Shown here piece after piece: positions 9,165 through 18,071 of a stretch of 64,000 nt of DNA. The position numbers and the translations under genes are program-made. Position 1 is the first letter of the stretch. Every line of letters begins with the position of its first letter. Under the pieces are notes generated by a model. That model was not told the origin of the DNA. It saw nothing but the letters and a program-made list of their open reading frames with translations, and searched no databases. The DNA comes from Fictibacillus sp. FJAT-27399 (GTDB taxonomy: Bacteria; Bacillota; Bacilli; Bacillales; Fictibacillaceae), in the NCBI RefSeq assembly GCF_001510655.1, contig NZ_LMVC01000001.1, positions 843,955 to 907,954 of the forward strand, in the 5' to 3' direction.

Positions 9165-9370
9165 GATTAGACATTATACATACGAACGACCTTCAAAGTC
9201 ATTTTGAAAATTTAGAAAACTGGTACACAGTGGCTACATCCGATTACCTTCATCGGGGTTCAGGGTATGAATCACTTGCTAACAACAGAAATCAAACGTT
9301 CCTGGCTGAAGAAATAAAAGACGTGATCCGAATTTATGCAAGTAAGAAAGAGTTTGTCGAAAGGGCTTAA
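9161..9370 (+). pseudogene. 5'-nucleotidase/UDP-sugar hydrolase (YunD-like), internal deletion remnant
   Basis: The 69 codons join the extreme N-terminus of a metallophosphoesterase of the YunD/UshA type (MRLDIIHTNDLQSHFEN) directly to what looks like its C-terminal tail (VATSDYLHRGSGYESL and on to KKEFVERA). The intact family is about 450-500 residues, so nearly the whole enzyme has been deleted in frame. The metal-binding HTNDLH motif also reads HTNDLQ, a further sign of decay. Its start overlaps the MBL gene. The N-terminal match is clear; the C-terminal match is from memory of the family. Confidence 0.7.
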
Positions 9371-9455
9371 GTTTCTAGATGGATTGATCAAGAAAATCAT
9401 AGGTTGATGGTGTAGAAGTGGAATCCAGTCCATTAATACTGAAAATTCATTCAAA

Positions 9456-9486
9456 GTGTCCCGGAATATTCCTGGGATACTTTTTT
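9456..9486 (+). terminator. intrinsic terminator
   Basis: GTGTCCC-GGAATATTCC-TGGGATAC forms a hairpin followed by six T. The 259 bases from here to the next gene are A/T-rich and hold no gene. Confidence 0.75.
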
Positions 9487-9745
9487 AATGCAGCTTTGAA
9501 ATAGTCATTTTATTGTATACTACGGGGAATAGTACAAGCTTATTTATATCTTTAAATAATATTTTCAGGTAAAAAAAGAAGATTTTATAAGTCCCAAAGC
9601 AAGAAATTAGAACCAGGCATTTACCTTGTCAATTAGTATGGAAATAATCAGAAAATTATAACACGATTTTATAAAAATGATTATCAGATTTTAAAACTGC
9701 TTATTACTCAATCGCGTTAACCTAAATATGTGAGGGGGGGCACAA

Positions 9746-10534
9746 GTGTCCGAGTTACTCATTGTCGATAATGATAAACAAAGCCGCAAGGAAGTCTGCT
9801 CGTTAATTGAAGAAAGCAAATACAGCTTTCTATCGATCTATGAATCGAGCACGGCTAACCGGGGTATGCTGCTGCTGAAACAAAGTAAACCGAGTGCGCT
9901 GATGATTGATCTTTCTTTACCCGATATGGATGGTATCGCTTTTGGCAAAACAGCCCTTCAATTGTATCCAGATCTCCCCATCATCGTGATTACCCAGTTA
10001 AAGATGTTTGAACTTGTTCAGTCATCTATTAATTCCGGATTTTTAGGGTATTTATTGAAACCGCTTTCTAAACATGAACTAATTGAAACGCTGGACAGGG
10101 TTTTAATCCCGGTTCTCGGCAAAAGTGTGAACCGTGTGATGAAAACGGGTGAAGATCATTTCACAGCTGATCTAAAAAATCCTATCGGCAGCGCCATCCA
10201 ATATATGCAAATCTATTACGGTGAGCCGCTAACCTTAAAGAGCCTGGCGGACAAAGTTTACTTAAGCCCCTCGTATTTCAGCAAAATGTTTAAAGAAGAT
10301 ACTGGAATGACTTTTGTTGAATATCTGTCTTTTGTCAGAGTTCAAAAAGCAAAAGGACTATTGCGAATGTCTTCACTGCCCATCGAAGTCATCGCCAATA
10401 ATTCTGGATTTGCTAATTCAGGATACTTTGCCACTACATTTAAAAAGCTGCTTGGTATTACACCGAGCGAATACCGTGAGCAATTTCATTTACAATCAGA
10501 GCCGGGATTAACTATATCAGCAGGAGGTGCATAA
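9746..10534 (+). CDS. orphan response regulator, REC + AraC-type DNA-binding domain
   Basis: The 262-residue protein has an N-terminal receiver domain (acidic pocket D8/D10, phospho-acceptor D55 in LMIDLSLPDMDG, K105 in LLKPLS) and a C-terminal AraC/XylS double helix-turn-helix (about residues 155-250, with SPSYFSKMFKEDTGM and GITPSEYR). It begins with GTG 9746 after GAGGGGGGG. No histidine kinase gene is near. It ends just before the xdhC-type gene and heads the catabolic island, so it most likely controls that operon in response to its substrate; this is inferred from position. The layout resembles YesN-type regulators. Confidence 0.9.
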   Translation: MSELLIVDNDKQSRKEVCSLIEESKYSFLSIYESSTANRGMLLLKQSKPSALMIDLSLPDMDGIAFGKTALQLYPDLPIIVITQLKMFELVQSSINSGFLGYLLKPLSKHELIETLDRVLIPVLGKSVNRVMKTGEDHFTADLKNPIGSAIQYMQIYYGEPLTLKSLADKVYLSPSYFSKMFKEDTGMTFVEYLSFVRVQKAKGLLRMSSLPIEVIANNSGFANSGYFATTFKKLLGITPSEYREQFHLQSEPGLTISAGGA

Positions 10535-11608
10535 ATGCTTCCCATTTATCTTGAAATGAAGCGCTGTGCTGAAAATGGCATCCGGGGAGTTCTCGGAACG
10601 ATTATTCGTACTGAAGGGTCAACCTATCAAAAGGAAGGCAGCAAATGTTTTTGGGCAGAAGACGGAAAGCTGACAGGCTTATTGAGCGGAGGCTGTGTGG
10701 AAGGAGATTTGGCCGAACATGCCCGGGAAGTTCTGAATCACTTTTCCTGCAAAACGCTAGCTTATGATTTTCGAGACAAAGGCGATGATTTGTGGGGGCT
10801 TGGGCTTGGTTGCAACGGATCGATTGATATTTTTTTGGAACCGTTTGACCCTGTACACCTTCGAGAAAGCACAGAACGCAGCTTAGAAATCTATCAAAAA
10901 GCGGACAACTATGAAACAAGCTTGGCGACAATCGTCGAAGCAGAAACCCCATCACTTATAGGGAAAAAATGGATGGTCAAAAATAATAGTTCTGATCCCG
11001 TGAAATCAGGACTTCATTCTGTTACCTATGAAAAAGAAAAGGTCCTTGTGTTTACAGACACCATTACACCCACTCCCAGACTAACGCTATTCGGAGCAGG
11101 TCCGGATGCTGTTCCACTCGTAAATGGTGCAAAACAATTGAATTGGCACGTATCCGTAATTGATCATCGCCCGTCTTTTGTAAACAAACAGAATTTTCCT
11201 GAGGCTGATCAACTGCTTTGCATCCCTAAAGGAAAATGGCCAAAACTGGAGTTAGAAAGCCGTTCTTTTGTTGTTATCATGACCCATCATTTTGATCAGG
11301 ACCTTCTGTTGCTTGAGCAAATTCTTGAAACAGATGTTCCCTATATTGGAGTGCTTGGACCCAACAAACGTACTTACCAGCTGATGGATAGGCTTGGAAG
11401 AGAATTTCATGAGGAATGTCTCTCACGGCTTTATAGTCCAATAGGGCTTGACATTGGATCACAGACTCCTGAAGAAATTGCACTCAGTATTCTTGCAGAA
11501 ATGGTAATGGTCCATCGAGGGAAGGGGAGCGGAAAACCCCTTCATGTTATGAAAGAGACAAGCTTCACTAAGTACCTGCATAAGAAAGTGGGTGAACTGG
11601 CATTTTAA
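10535..11608 (+). CDS. XdhC/CoxI family molybdenum-cofactor insertion protein
   Basis: XdhC proteins bind and sulfurate or insert the molybdenum cofactor into xanthine-dehydrogenase-family hydroxylases. The 357-residue protein has the N-terminal XdhC_CoxI domain (EGSTYQKEGSKCF, LSGGCVEGDL, LGLGCNGSIDIF) and a C-terminal Rossmann XdhC_C domain (LTLFGAGPDAVPLV, TPEEIALSILAEMV). ATG 10535 directly follows the regulator's stop codon, with AGGAGGTG inside the regulator's 3' end. It lies four genes ahead of the hydroxylase small subunit, as expected for a dedicated maturase. Confidence 0.92.
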   Translation: MLPIYLEMKRCAENGIRGVLGTIIRTEGSTYQKEGSKCFWAEDGKLTGLLSGGCVEGDLAEHAREVLNHFSCKTLAYDFRDKGDDLWGLGLGCNGSIDIFLEPFDPVHLRESTERSLEIYQKADNYETSLATIVEAETPSLIGKKWMVKNNSSDPVKSGLHSVTYEKEKVLVFTDTITPTPRLTLFGAGPDAVPLVNGAKQLNWHVSVIDHRPSFVNKQNFPEADQLLCIPKGKWPKLELESRSFVVIMTHHFDQDLLLLEQILETDVPYIGVLGPNKRTYQLMDRLGREFHEECLSRLYSPIGLDIGSQTPEEIALSILAEMVMVHRGKGSGKPLHVMKETSFTKYLHKKVGELAF

Positions 11609-11631
11609 CTGAAAAGAGGGAGACCTGGGCC

Positions 11632-12213
11632 ATTATACTGGGAGCCGGCAAGTCTGAGCGTATGGGCACACCTAAAATGATGCTCCGCTATCAGGAAAAA
11701 ACACTCATACGCCATGTGATCGATGCAGCACTCGACTCAGATGTAGATGATGTTGTGGTCGTTATTAACCCTGAAGTGGAAGGTTTGCTTGCCGAGGCTA
11801 CGGTGGCGGGAGTGAATAAGATTTTTTTGAATAACCACTCAAACAAAGGATTATCATCTTCCGTAAAATCAGGGCTTTATGTTTTGCCTGCTGAGGTGGA
11901 AGCTGCCATTTTTCTCCTAGGGGATCAGCCTTTGATATCTACACGAGAGATCAATCTTCTGCTGGAAGAGTTCCATGCTGACCATGAACATTTTATTTAT
12001 CAATCATCTTATATAGGGAAAAGAGGACATCCTGTCTTGTTTCACCGGAGGATGTTTAACAGGCTGTTAGAAATAAAAGGTGACAAAGGCGGCCGAGATT
12101 TAGTGAAGAAATATACCGATCAAGTAAAGATTATTGAAATGGGGAAAAACTATCCGTTTGATATTGATACAATTGCCGATTACAAAAAGCTTTTAAGAAA
12201 GGAGGTCTCTTAA
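11632..12213 (+). CDS. MocA-like molybdenum cofactor cytidylyl/nucleotidyltransferase, start codon AUU?
   Basis: The protein has the nucleotidyltransferase signature ILGAGKSERMGTPKM at its very N-terminus and LLGDQP (residues about 100) for metal and substrate binding. MocA makes molybdopterin cytosine dinucleotide for xanthine-dehydrogenase-type hydroxylases. No ATG, GTG or TTG precedes the signature in frame: the first ATG (11662) lies after the GAGxSxR loop and would remove it. GAGGGAG ends at 11622, so ATT 11632 is a possible start. It sits between xdhC and the large subunit gene, 1 base before the latter's ATG. Either an AUU start is used or the gene is damaged. Confidence 0.75.
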   Translation: MILGAGKSERMGTPKMMLRYQEKTLIRHVIDAALDSDVDDVVVVINPEVEGLLAEATVAGVNKIFLNNHSNKGLSSSVKSGLYVLPAEVEAAIFLLGDQPLISTREINLLLEEFHADHEHFIYQSSYIGKRGHPVLFHRRMFNRLLEIKGDKGGRDLVKKYTDQVKIIEMGKNYPFDIDTIADYKKLLRKEVS

Positions 12214-14643
12214 ATGAACAAGGTTATTGGTAAAGCGATAACCAGGGTAGAAGACATGAGACTTTTAACCGGACAGGGCAAATATATCGATGACATCGGT
12301 ACACCGGCCCAGACGTTTCAGGCCGCCATTCTAAGAAGCTCAAGTCCGCATGCGAAAATTGTCTCGATTGATACGACAGAGGCTGAAAGAATAGCCGGAG
12401 TAAAGGCGGTAATTACCGGAGAACAGGTGAAGGAGTATCTCGAACCATTTAGTGTAGGTGTCAGTGCTCCAGTTCATTACTATCCTATTGCCATCGACAA
12501 AGTCAGATATGTAGGAGAGCCTGTAGCGGTTGTGATTGCAAAAAGCCGTTACTTAGCGGAGGATGCGATGGAGCTCATTAAAGTGAAGTATGAATCCCTT
12601 CCGCCTGTCGTTGATATCGAAGGATCACTTGAGAAGGATGCACCGGTGCTTCATGAAAACGTGGGATCCAATATAGCCAATCACCGGACGTTTCATTACG
12701 GAAAAGTGGATCAGGCTTTTGAAGAAGCGGATACCATCATTAAACATAAATATCTTTTTCCTAAATATACCGCTACACCTGTGGAAACATACGGTATTAT
12801 CGCTCATTATGAATCAAGTGAAAATCAATATACAGTTCACGCCAATTTTCACGGACCTTTTGTAATCCAGGCCATTATGGCTCAAGCGCTGAAAATTCCA
12901 AGCAATAAGCTAAGAATCATTGTTCCAAAGGATATTGGCGGAAGCTACGGAATAAAAGCGGGAACATTTCCATATATGGTTCTTCTGTCTGTAGCGAGCC
13001 GAATTGCCGGTTGTCCGGTAAAGTGGATTGAAGATCGGCAGGAGCATTTGTCGGCAAGCTCCAGCGGGACGGACAGGGTCACCTATATTGAAGCGGCGGT
13101 AAAGAATAACGGAAAGGTTACCGGCTTACGCATGAAGATGATTGACAATGTCGGTGCCTACATCCGGGCTCCGGAACCCGCCTGTTTGTATCGTACTCAT
13201 GCCAATTCAACCGGTGCCTATGATATTCCGAATCTTCATATTGATGCGTACGCGATCATGACCAACAAGCTTCCCACAGGATTAATCAGAGGCTATGGAG
13301 GCCAGGAGCTGTATTTTCCTCTAGAGCGAATCATGCAGAAGGTTGCATTCGAGCTGAACTTGGATCCGGCGGATGTGATCCGCAGGAATCTTATCCAAAA
13401 GGATCAGTTTCCTTACAAGACAGCTTCGGGCGGCCTGTACGACAGCGGCGATTATATCAAGGGGTTCGAGCTTGCACTTGAGACCGGAAAATATGGGGAA
13501 TTCCGCAAAAAACAGGAGGAAGCAAGAAAGAACGGAAAAATTTTCGGTGTCGGCCTTGCCTGTATTGTCGAGCCGTCGGGTTCCAACATGGGATATATCA
13601 CGGTTGCCCTAACTCCTGAAGAAAGAGCAAAATCCCTGCCCAAATCAGGTTGTTCGGAGGCTGCTACTGTTTCAATGGATCCGATGGGAAGCGTTAATGT
13701 GAGGATCAGCACGACTCCGTCCGGGCAGGGGCATGAAACCGTTGCAGCACAAATTGTTTCAGAGGTTTTAAGCATCCCAACGGATAAAATCAAGGTTGTC
13801 GCGGAGCTGGATACATCCACAAGCGCATGGTCTATTGCATCCGGAAGCTATTCCAGCCGCTTTGCCTCATTAGGATCCAGTGCCGTCTTTTATGCGGCAC
13901 ACAAGGTGAAGGAAAAGTTGATCAAGATTGCTTCTCACCAGCTGAATGTAAATCATGATGAACTCGAACTAAGGGATGGTGCTTTTTATGTAAAGGCAGA
14001 TCCTGCAAAAAAATATGCATTGAAGAGGGCTGCAGGATCCGCGCACTGGAATCCGTTATCCCTTCCGGAGGGAATGGAGCCGGGAATCTATGAAACTTAC
14101 TATTATTCTGTAAAAGCGGCAGAGCCTCCTGATGAAAATGACCTCATCAACTCATCGGTGACCTATGGATTTGTCGCCGATCTGGTAACGGTCGAGATTG
14201 ACCCCGAGACAGGGGAGGTAAACATTCTGGACTATATAACAATCCATGATGCCGGAAAACTGCTCAATCCGCTCATCGTGGATGGACAGATATTTGGCGG
14301 ACTCGCGCATGGCTTGGGTGGAGCGCTCTTTGAAGAGCTCGTGTATGACAATAAAGGGCAGCTGCTTACCGGTTCATTCATGGACTATTTGTGCCCGACC
14401 GCTCCTGAAATTCCAAATGTCACGATCAAGCATATTGAAACGCCATCACCTATGACTCCGCTCGGTGCAAAAGGACTTGGAGAAGGTAACACAATGAGCG
14501 CTCCAGTTGCTGTCGCCAACGCGGTAAGTGATGCCCTTTCTCCGTATAATGTGGCGATTGATACCCTGCCGCTCAGTCCAAATCGAATATGGACTCTGCT
14601 GAATCAAGCCAAAAAAAACAAACATAAAGAGGTGACCATCTGA
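12214..14643 (+). CDS. hmfA: molybdopterin large subunit of a CoxL/XDH-family hydroxylase; probable 2-furoyl-CoA dehydrogenase
   Basis: The 809-residue protein shows the aldehyde oxidase/xanthine dehydrogenase a/b hammerhead domain (residues about 15-130) and the molybdopterin-binding domain. It has GSYGIKAG, R359-GYGGQE at the position of the CoxL active-site loop, and the catalytic glutamate E757 in GAKGLGEGN. The loop lacks the AYRCSFR motif of form I CO dehydrogenase, so it is not a CO oxidiser. With CoA ligase, hydratase and UbiD genes beside it, hydroxylation of 2-furoyl-CoA (HmfA) is the best reading; thiophene- or pyrrole-carboxyl-CoA are alternatives. The start follows AAAGGAGG. The stop overlaps the next start by one base. 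Confidence 0.82.
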   Translation: MNKVIGKAITRVEDMRLLTGQGKYIDDIGTPAQTFQAAILRSSSPHAKIVSIDTTEAERIAGVKAVITGEQVKEYLEPFSVGVSAPVHYYPIAIDKVRYVGEPVAVVIAKSRYLAEDAMELIKVKYESLPPVVDIEGSLEKDAPVLHENVGSNIANHRTFHYGKVDQAFEEADTIIKHKYLFPKYTATPVETYGIIAHYESSENQYTVHANFHGPFVIQAIMAQALKIPSNKLRIIVPKDIGGSYGIKAGTFPYMVLLSVASRIAGCPVKWIEDRQEHLSASSSGTDRVTYIEAAVKNNGKVTGLRMKMIDNVGAYIRAPEPACLYRTHANSTGAYDIPNLHIDAYAIMTNKLPTGLIRGYGGQELYFPLERIMQKVAFELNLDPADVIRRNLIQKDQFPYKTASGGLYDSGDYIKGFELALETGKYGEFRKKQEEARKNGKIFGVGLACIVEPSGSNMGYITVALTPEERAKSLPKSGCSEAATVSMDPMGSVNVRISTTPSGQGHETVAAQIVSEVLSIPTDKIKVVAELDTSTSAWSIASGSYSSRFASLGSSAVFYAAHKVKEKLIKIASHQLNVNHDELELRDGAFYVKADPAKKYALKRAAGSAHWNPLSLPEGMEPGIYETYYYSVKAAEPPDENDLINSSVTYGFVADLVTVEIDPETGEVNILDYITIHDAGKLLNPLIVDGQIFGGLAHGLGGALFEELVYDNKGQLLTGSFMDYLCPTAPEIPNVTIKHIETPSPMTPLGAKGLGEGNTMSAPVAVANAVSDALSPYNVAIDTLPLSPNRIWTLLNQAKKNKHKEVTI

Positions 14644-15098
14644 TGGAAGGCAAAGGAAAGCTAGTTTTAGATGCAGGAGTGGAAAGAGCTTATGAAGTGC
14701 TGCTCGATCCCAACGTTCTTGAAAAATGTATCATGGGCTGCAAAAAACTCGTCCTGGTGGAGGACAACAAGTATGAGGCCGAGCTGTCCATTGGGATCGC
14801 GGCCATAAAAGGAAACTACTCCTCTACGATCGAAATCCTCGATTTGGAGGAGCCTAACCATTACAAGCTCGCTGTAAAGGGAGAAGGATCACCGGGAACT
14901 GTAGAAGCGGTCGGAATTGTAGACCTGACCCCGGAAAGTGAAAGCTCCACTCTATTAAACTACTCATACGAAGCTGAAGTAGGCGGAAAGGTAGCGATGG
15001 TAGGACAGCGGATGCTAGGTGGAGTAGCCAAGCTGGTCATACAGGACTTTTTCAAAAAATTAGGCAAGGAATTAAAACGAATTGAACAAAGCGCTTAA
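14643..15098 (+). CDS. CoxG-like SRPBCC protein
   Basis: The 151-residue protein has the START/SRPBCC fold of the carbon monoxide dehydrogenase subunit G family: KGKLVLDAGVERAYEVLLDP at the start, a middle IAAIKGNYSSTIEI strand and a C-terminal long helix (KLVIQDFFKKLGKELKRI). CoxG proteins are thought to recruit or assemble molybdenum hydroxylases and some bind quinones; the role is not settled. TGATG overlap with the large subunit gene means coupled translation. It is not part of the classic hmf clusters as I recall them, so it may be an assembly factor specific to this lineage. Confidence 0.88.
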   Translation: MEGKGKLVLDAGVERAYEVLLDPNVLEKCIMGCKKLVLVEDNKYEAELSIGIAAIKGNYSSTIEILDLEEPNHYKLAVKGEGSPGTVEAVGIVDLTPESESSTLLNYSYEAEVGGKVAMVGQRMLGGVAKLVIQDFFKKLGKELKRIEQSA

Positions 15099-15118
15099 AG
15101 AAAGGGGCCGTGCTGATT

Positions 15119-15988
15119 ATGAAACCCGCAAAATTTGATTACTACCGGCCTAAAGATGTCTCAGAAGCCCTTTCTCTGCTGGAATCCAGCGGTTTTGACG
15201 GCAAGATTATTGCGGGGGGACAGAGTCTCGTTCCCATCATGAACATGAGGCTAGCCACCCCTGAGTGTTTAATCGACATTAATGGCTTGCATGATTTAAA
15301 TTTTATCGATAGCGATGATCATACATTAAAAATCGGGACGATGACACGGCAGAGTACGGTGGAAACCTCTGAACTCGTGAAAAAGAAATGCGGATTGGTG
15401 ACGGAAGCTGTTGCCCATATTGGCCACCTTCAAACGAGAAACCGGGGAACTATTGGTGGGAGCATCGTCCATGCAGACCCTAGTGCTGAGCTTCCCCTCG
15501 TTTTGATGGCGCTCAATGGAACACTTCACATTTCTTCAGAAGAAGAAACGAGAAGCGTGAATGCGGAGGACTTCTTTCTTACGTTTCTAACGACAGACAT
15601 GATGCCAAATGAAATGCTGACCGAAATTCATCTGCCCATATGGAAGGGACGAGTCGGCTCTTCCTTTCAGGAAGTCGCGAGGCGCCATGGTGATTTTGCG
15701 CTCGTAGCAGCCGCCTGTCAGCTTGAGCTTGACGCTCATGACAGAATTTCAGATATCCGGCTTGCGCTCGGCGGGGTAGAGGCTATTCCGCTCTTAATCG
15801 AGGATGCAAAAGAACTTCTTGCTGGTGAAAAGGTTACAGACCAAGCTGTGCAAAAAATCGCCGAGCTTGTGGCCAAGAGTGTGGAGCCCGAGTCCGATCT
15901 GCATGCCTCGGCAGCATACCGTACACAATTAGCCAAGGTTTTGACGACACGAGTTTTATATCAAGCATACGAGAGAGCAAAGGGGTGA
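15119..15988 (+). CDS. hmfB: FAD-binding medium subunit of the molybdenum hydroxylase
   Basis: The 289-residue protein has the PCMH-type FAD-binding fold of CoxM: AGGQSLVPIMNMRLATP binds FAD pyrophosphate, TIGGSIVHADPSAELPLVLM is the second FAD motif, and a CO_deh_flav_C domain follows. It passes electrons from the 2Fe-2S subunit to an acceptor. ATG 15119 is chosen because AAAGGGG lies 11 bases upstream; a GTG at 15110 is too close to it. It overlaps the next gene region by GTGA. The hmf name is taken from the cluster context. Confidence 0.85.
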   Translation: MKPAKFDYYRPKDVSEALSLLESSGFDGKIIAGGQSLVPIMNMRLATPECLIDINGLHDLNFIDSDDHTLKIGTMTRQSTVETSELVKKKCGLVTEAVAHIGHLQTRNRGTIGGSIVHADPSAELPLVLMALNGTLHISSEEETRSVNAEDFFLTFLTTDMMPNEMLTEIHLPIWKGRVGSSFQEVARRHGDFALVAAACQLELDAHDRISDIRLALGGVEAIPLLIEDAKELLAGEKVTDQAVQKIAELVAKSVEPESDLHASAAYRTQLAKVLTTRVLYQAYERAKG

Positions 15989-15993
15989 GCAGC

Positions 15994-16485
15994 ATGTCCT
16001 TAACCGAAGTAAATGTAACGATCAACGGCAAGTCGTATTCAGAGTGGGTTGAACCAAGAATGCTGTTGAGTGATTTCATACGTGAATCGTGCGGACTAAC
16101 TGGAACTCATGTAGGCTGCGAGCACGGTGTTTGCGGGGCCTGTACGGTCAGCTTGGACGGGTCGGCGGTAAGGTCGTGCTTAATCTTTGCGGTGCAGGCG
16201 GATAACCGCGAAATTAAAACGGTCGAAGGTCTAGCCAGCAGTGGAGAAATGACAACGCTTCAAAAAAATTTCGTGGAATGCCATGGTCTGCAATGTGGTT
16301 TTTGCACCGCTGGCATCTTAATGTCCATCACTGATTTTTTGGAAAAGAACCCGCAGCCTTCGGTTAAAGAAATCAAAGAAACCCTGTCAGGACATCTGTG
16401 CCGGTGCACAGGATATGACGGAATTGTGAAGGCTGTAGAGAAAACGGTTCAAGACAACAATAAAGAAGTCTTGCAAAGGAGTTGA
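15994..16485 (+). CDS. hmfC: [2Fe-2S] small subunit of the molybdenum hydroxylase
   Basis: The 163-residue protein has an N-terminal plant-type ferredoxin cluster (CEHGVCGACTVSLDG with a further Cys in RSCL) and a C-terminal helical cluster domain (GLQCGFCTAGILM, HLCRCTGY). All eight cysteines are present. ATG 15994 has AAGGGG at good distance; GTG 15985 overlapping the FAD subunit's stop is the alternative. It completes the L-M-S heterotrimer. Confidence 0.88.
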   Translation: MSLTEVNVTINGKSYSEWVEPRMLLSDFIRESCGLTGTHVGCEHGVCGACTVSLDGSAVRSCLIFAVQADNREIKTVEGLASSGEMTTLQKNFVECHGLQCGFCTAGILMSITDFLEKNPQPSVKEIKETLSGHLCRCTGYDGIVKAVEKTVQDNNKEVLQRS

Positions 16486-16489
16486 ATCC

Positions 16490-18043
16490 ATGAATCTCGG
16501 AACGTTACTGGAATTCGCAGTAGAGCGCTTCCCGAACAAGGATGCTGTCGTTCAGCAAGATCAGCGTTTATCCTATGCTAGGCTGAACAGCCAGGTTGAT
16601 AAGCTGGCCGCCTCCCTTCAGCGCATCGGAATAAAACAACAGGATCGTGTCATGGTTTTGTTAAAAAACCGGAGCGAAAATGTCATTCTCTATTGGGCGC
16701 TGCAAAAATTGGGTGCCATTTATACACCGATAAACTTCAGGCTTTCAGCAAAGGAAGTAGAGTATTGCTTTAACGATGCGGAAGCAACTGTGATTGTCTA
16801 TGAGGATGCGAGCCAGGCGGCGGTGTTAAAAGCAAGGTTCAATGAGAGGCCTGTCTATATTGGGCTCGAGGGTGTACAAGGAGCAGATATCTACTTTTCT
16901 GAACTGATTGAACGGAGCCCTGAAACGTATGACAGACCAGACATACTGGATGAAGATATCGCCTTAATGCTCTATACTTCGGGGACCACAGGAAAACCAA
17001 AGGGAGTTCCAAGAAGTCATAAAAATGAGTATGCGGCCGCCCTTGCCCATATCATCCAAAATCATTATATAGAAGGGGAGAGCACACTCGGAACAATGCC
17101 TCTCTACCACACCATGGGAATGAGATCGCTGCTTTCAATTACATTTTTAAACGGAAAGCTTGTCATACTTCCTGATTTTGACGCTAAGGATGCGCTGGAA
17201 TTGCTCTCTAAGGAAGCTGTTTCTTGTTTGTATCTTGTGCCTACTCTGTACCATGACATATTAAAGCATCCGAAATTTAGCGATTATGATCTATCGGCCC
17301 TTAAAAAAATAGGATATGCCGGGGCCTCCATGACCTCTTCCCTTACAGAGAAATGTATTGAGCGGCTGAAGCCTGAGGTGTTCGTCAATCATTATGGAAG
17401 TACTGAGGTGTACACCTTTACCATCAATTCAAATGTCTTCGAAAAGCCATGTTGTGCAGGCAAACCAGGGTTTCATCAAAACATCAGGCTGGTTAGAGCA
17501 GACCCGGACGGACATTCAACCTGCGAAGAGATCGTAGGAAAAGGTGAAATCGGTGAGATCATTGTCAATTTGCAATCAGTTGAAGCGTTCAAGGGATATT
17601 GGAACCGGCCTGATGCGACCCAAAAAGCGATTCGTGAAGGCTGGTATTTTACAGGAGATCTTGGTGTGCTGGATGAAGACGGCGATCTGCATGTCGTCGG
17701 CAGAGTGGACGACATGATAATCTCAGGCGGCGAAAACATCCACCCTCTGGAAGTCGAAGACGTCATCTCCGAGCATGAGAATGTAATCGAAGTCGCCATT
17801 GTCGGAGAAGAAGACGATAGATGGGGACAGATTGTATCAGCGTTCGTCGTTCCCGCCAGCCATACTGTCTCGATTCAAGAGCTGGACGAGTTCTGCAAAA
17901 ACCATCCGCAGCTCTCCAACTACAAAAGGCCGCGAAAGTATGTATTTGTTAAGGAAATTCCGAAAAGTCCTGTCGGAAAAGTGTTGAGGCGGAAATTGCG
18001 GGATGGGGAATTTGAATTGTTCAAATCAGAAAAAGTAGTTTAA
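16490..18043 (+). CDS. hmfD: acyl-CoA synthetase, probable 2-furoyl-CoA synthetase
   Basis: The 517-residue ANL-superfamily enzyme carries the P-loop MLYTSGTTGKPKG (about residue 160), the A5 region NHYGSTEVYT, the A7 motif YFTGDLG and the C-terminal lysine in PKSPVGKVLRR. It would adenylate a carboxylic acid and transfer it to CoA. Its place between the hydroxylase and an enoyl-CoA hydratase matches hmfD, which activates 2-furoate; a benzoate- or other heteroaromatic-acid ligase cannot be excluded from sequence alone. It starts 4 bases after hmfC with AAAGGAG. Confidence 0.82.
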   Translation: MNLGTLLEFAVERFPNKDAVVQQDQRLSYARLNSQVDKLAASLQRIGIKQQDRVMVLLKNRSENVILYWALQKLGAIYTPINFRLSAKEVEYCFNDAEATVIVYEDASQAAVLKARFNERPVYIGLEGVQGADIYFSELIERSPETYDRPDILDEDIALMLYTSGTTGKPKGVPRSHKNEYAAALAHIIQNHYIEGESTLGTMPLYHTMGMRSLLSITFLNGKLVILPDFDAKDALELLSKEAVSCLYLVPTLYHDILKHPKFSDYDLSALKKIGYAGASMTSSLTEKCIERLKPEVFVNHYGSTEVYTFTINSNVFEKPCCAGKPGFHQNIRLVRADPDGHSTCEEIVGKGEIGEIIVNLQSVEAFKGYWNRPDATQKAIREGWYFTGDLGVLDEDGDLHVVGRVDDMIISGGENIHPLEVEDVISEHENVIEVAIVGEEDDRWGQIVSAFVVPASHTVSIQELDEFCKNHPQLSNYKRPRKYVFVKEIPKSPVGKVLRRKLRDGEFELFKSEKVV

Positions 18044-18071
18044 TTTCTTAAAATCGAAAGGGGAAATCAAT

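Noticed and set aside
9670-9700. TGATTATCA as a second Fur box
   Set aside because: Only nine palindromic bases match; the 7-1-7 pattern is not complete.
10602-10955. Long antisense ORFs such as the one opposite xdhC, and those opposite hmfA and the MFS gene
   Set aside because: They mirror real genes with strong family matches on the other strand and have no ribosome binding sites or recognisable domains.
12214-16485. Aerobic carbon monoxide dehydrogenase (CoxLMS)
   Set aside because: The large subunit has RGYGGQE where form I CO dehydrogenase has AYRCSFR, and the neighbours are CoA-ester enzymes.
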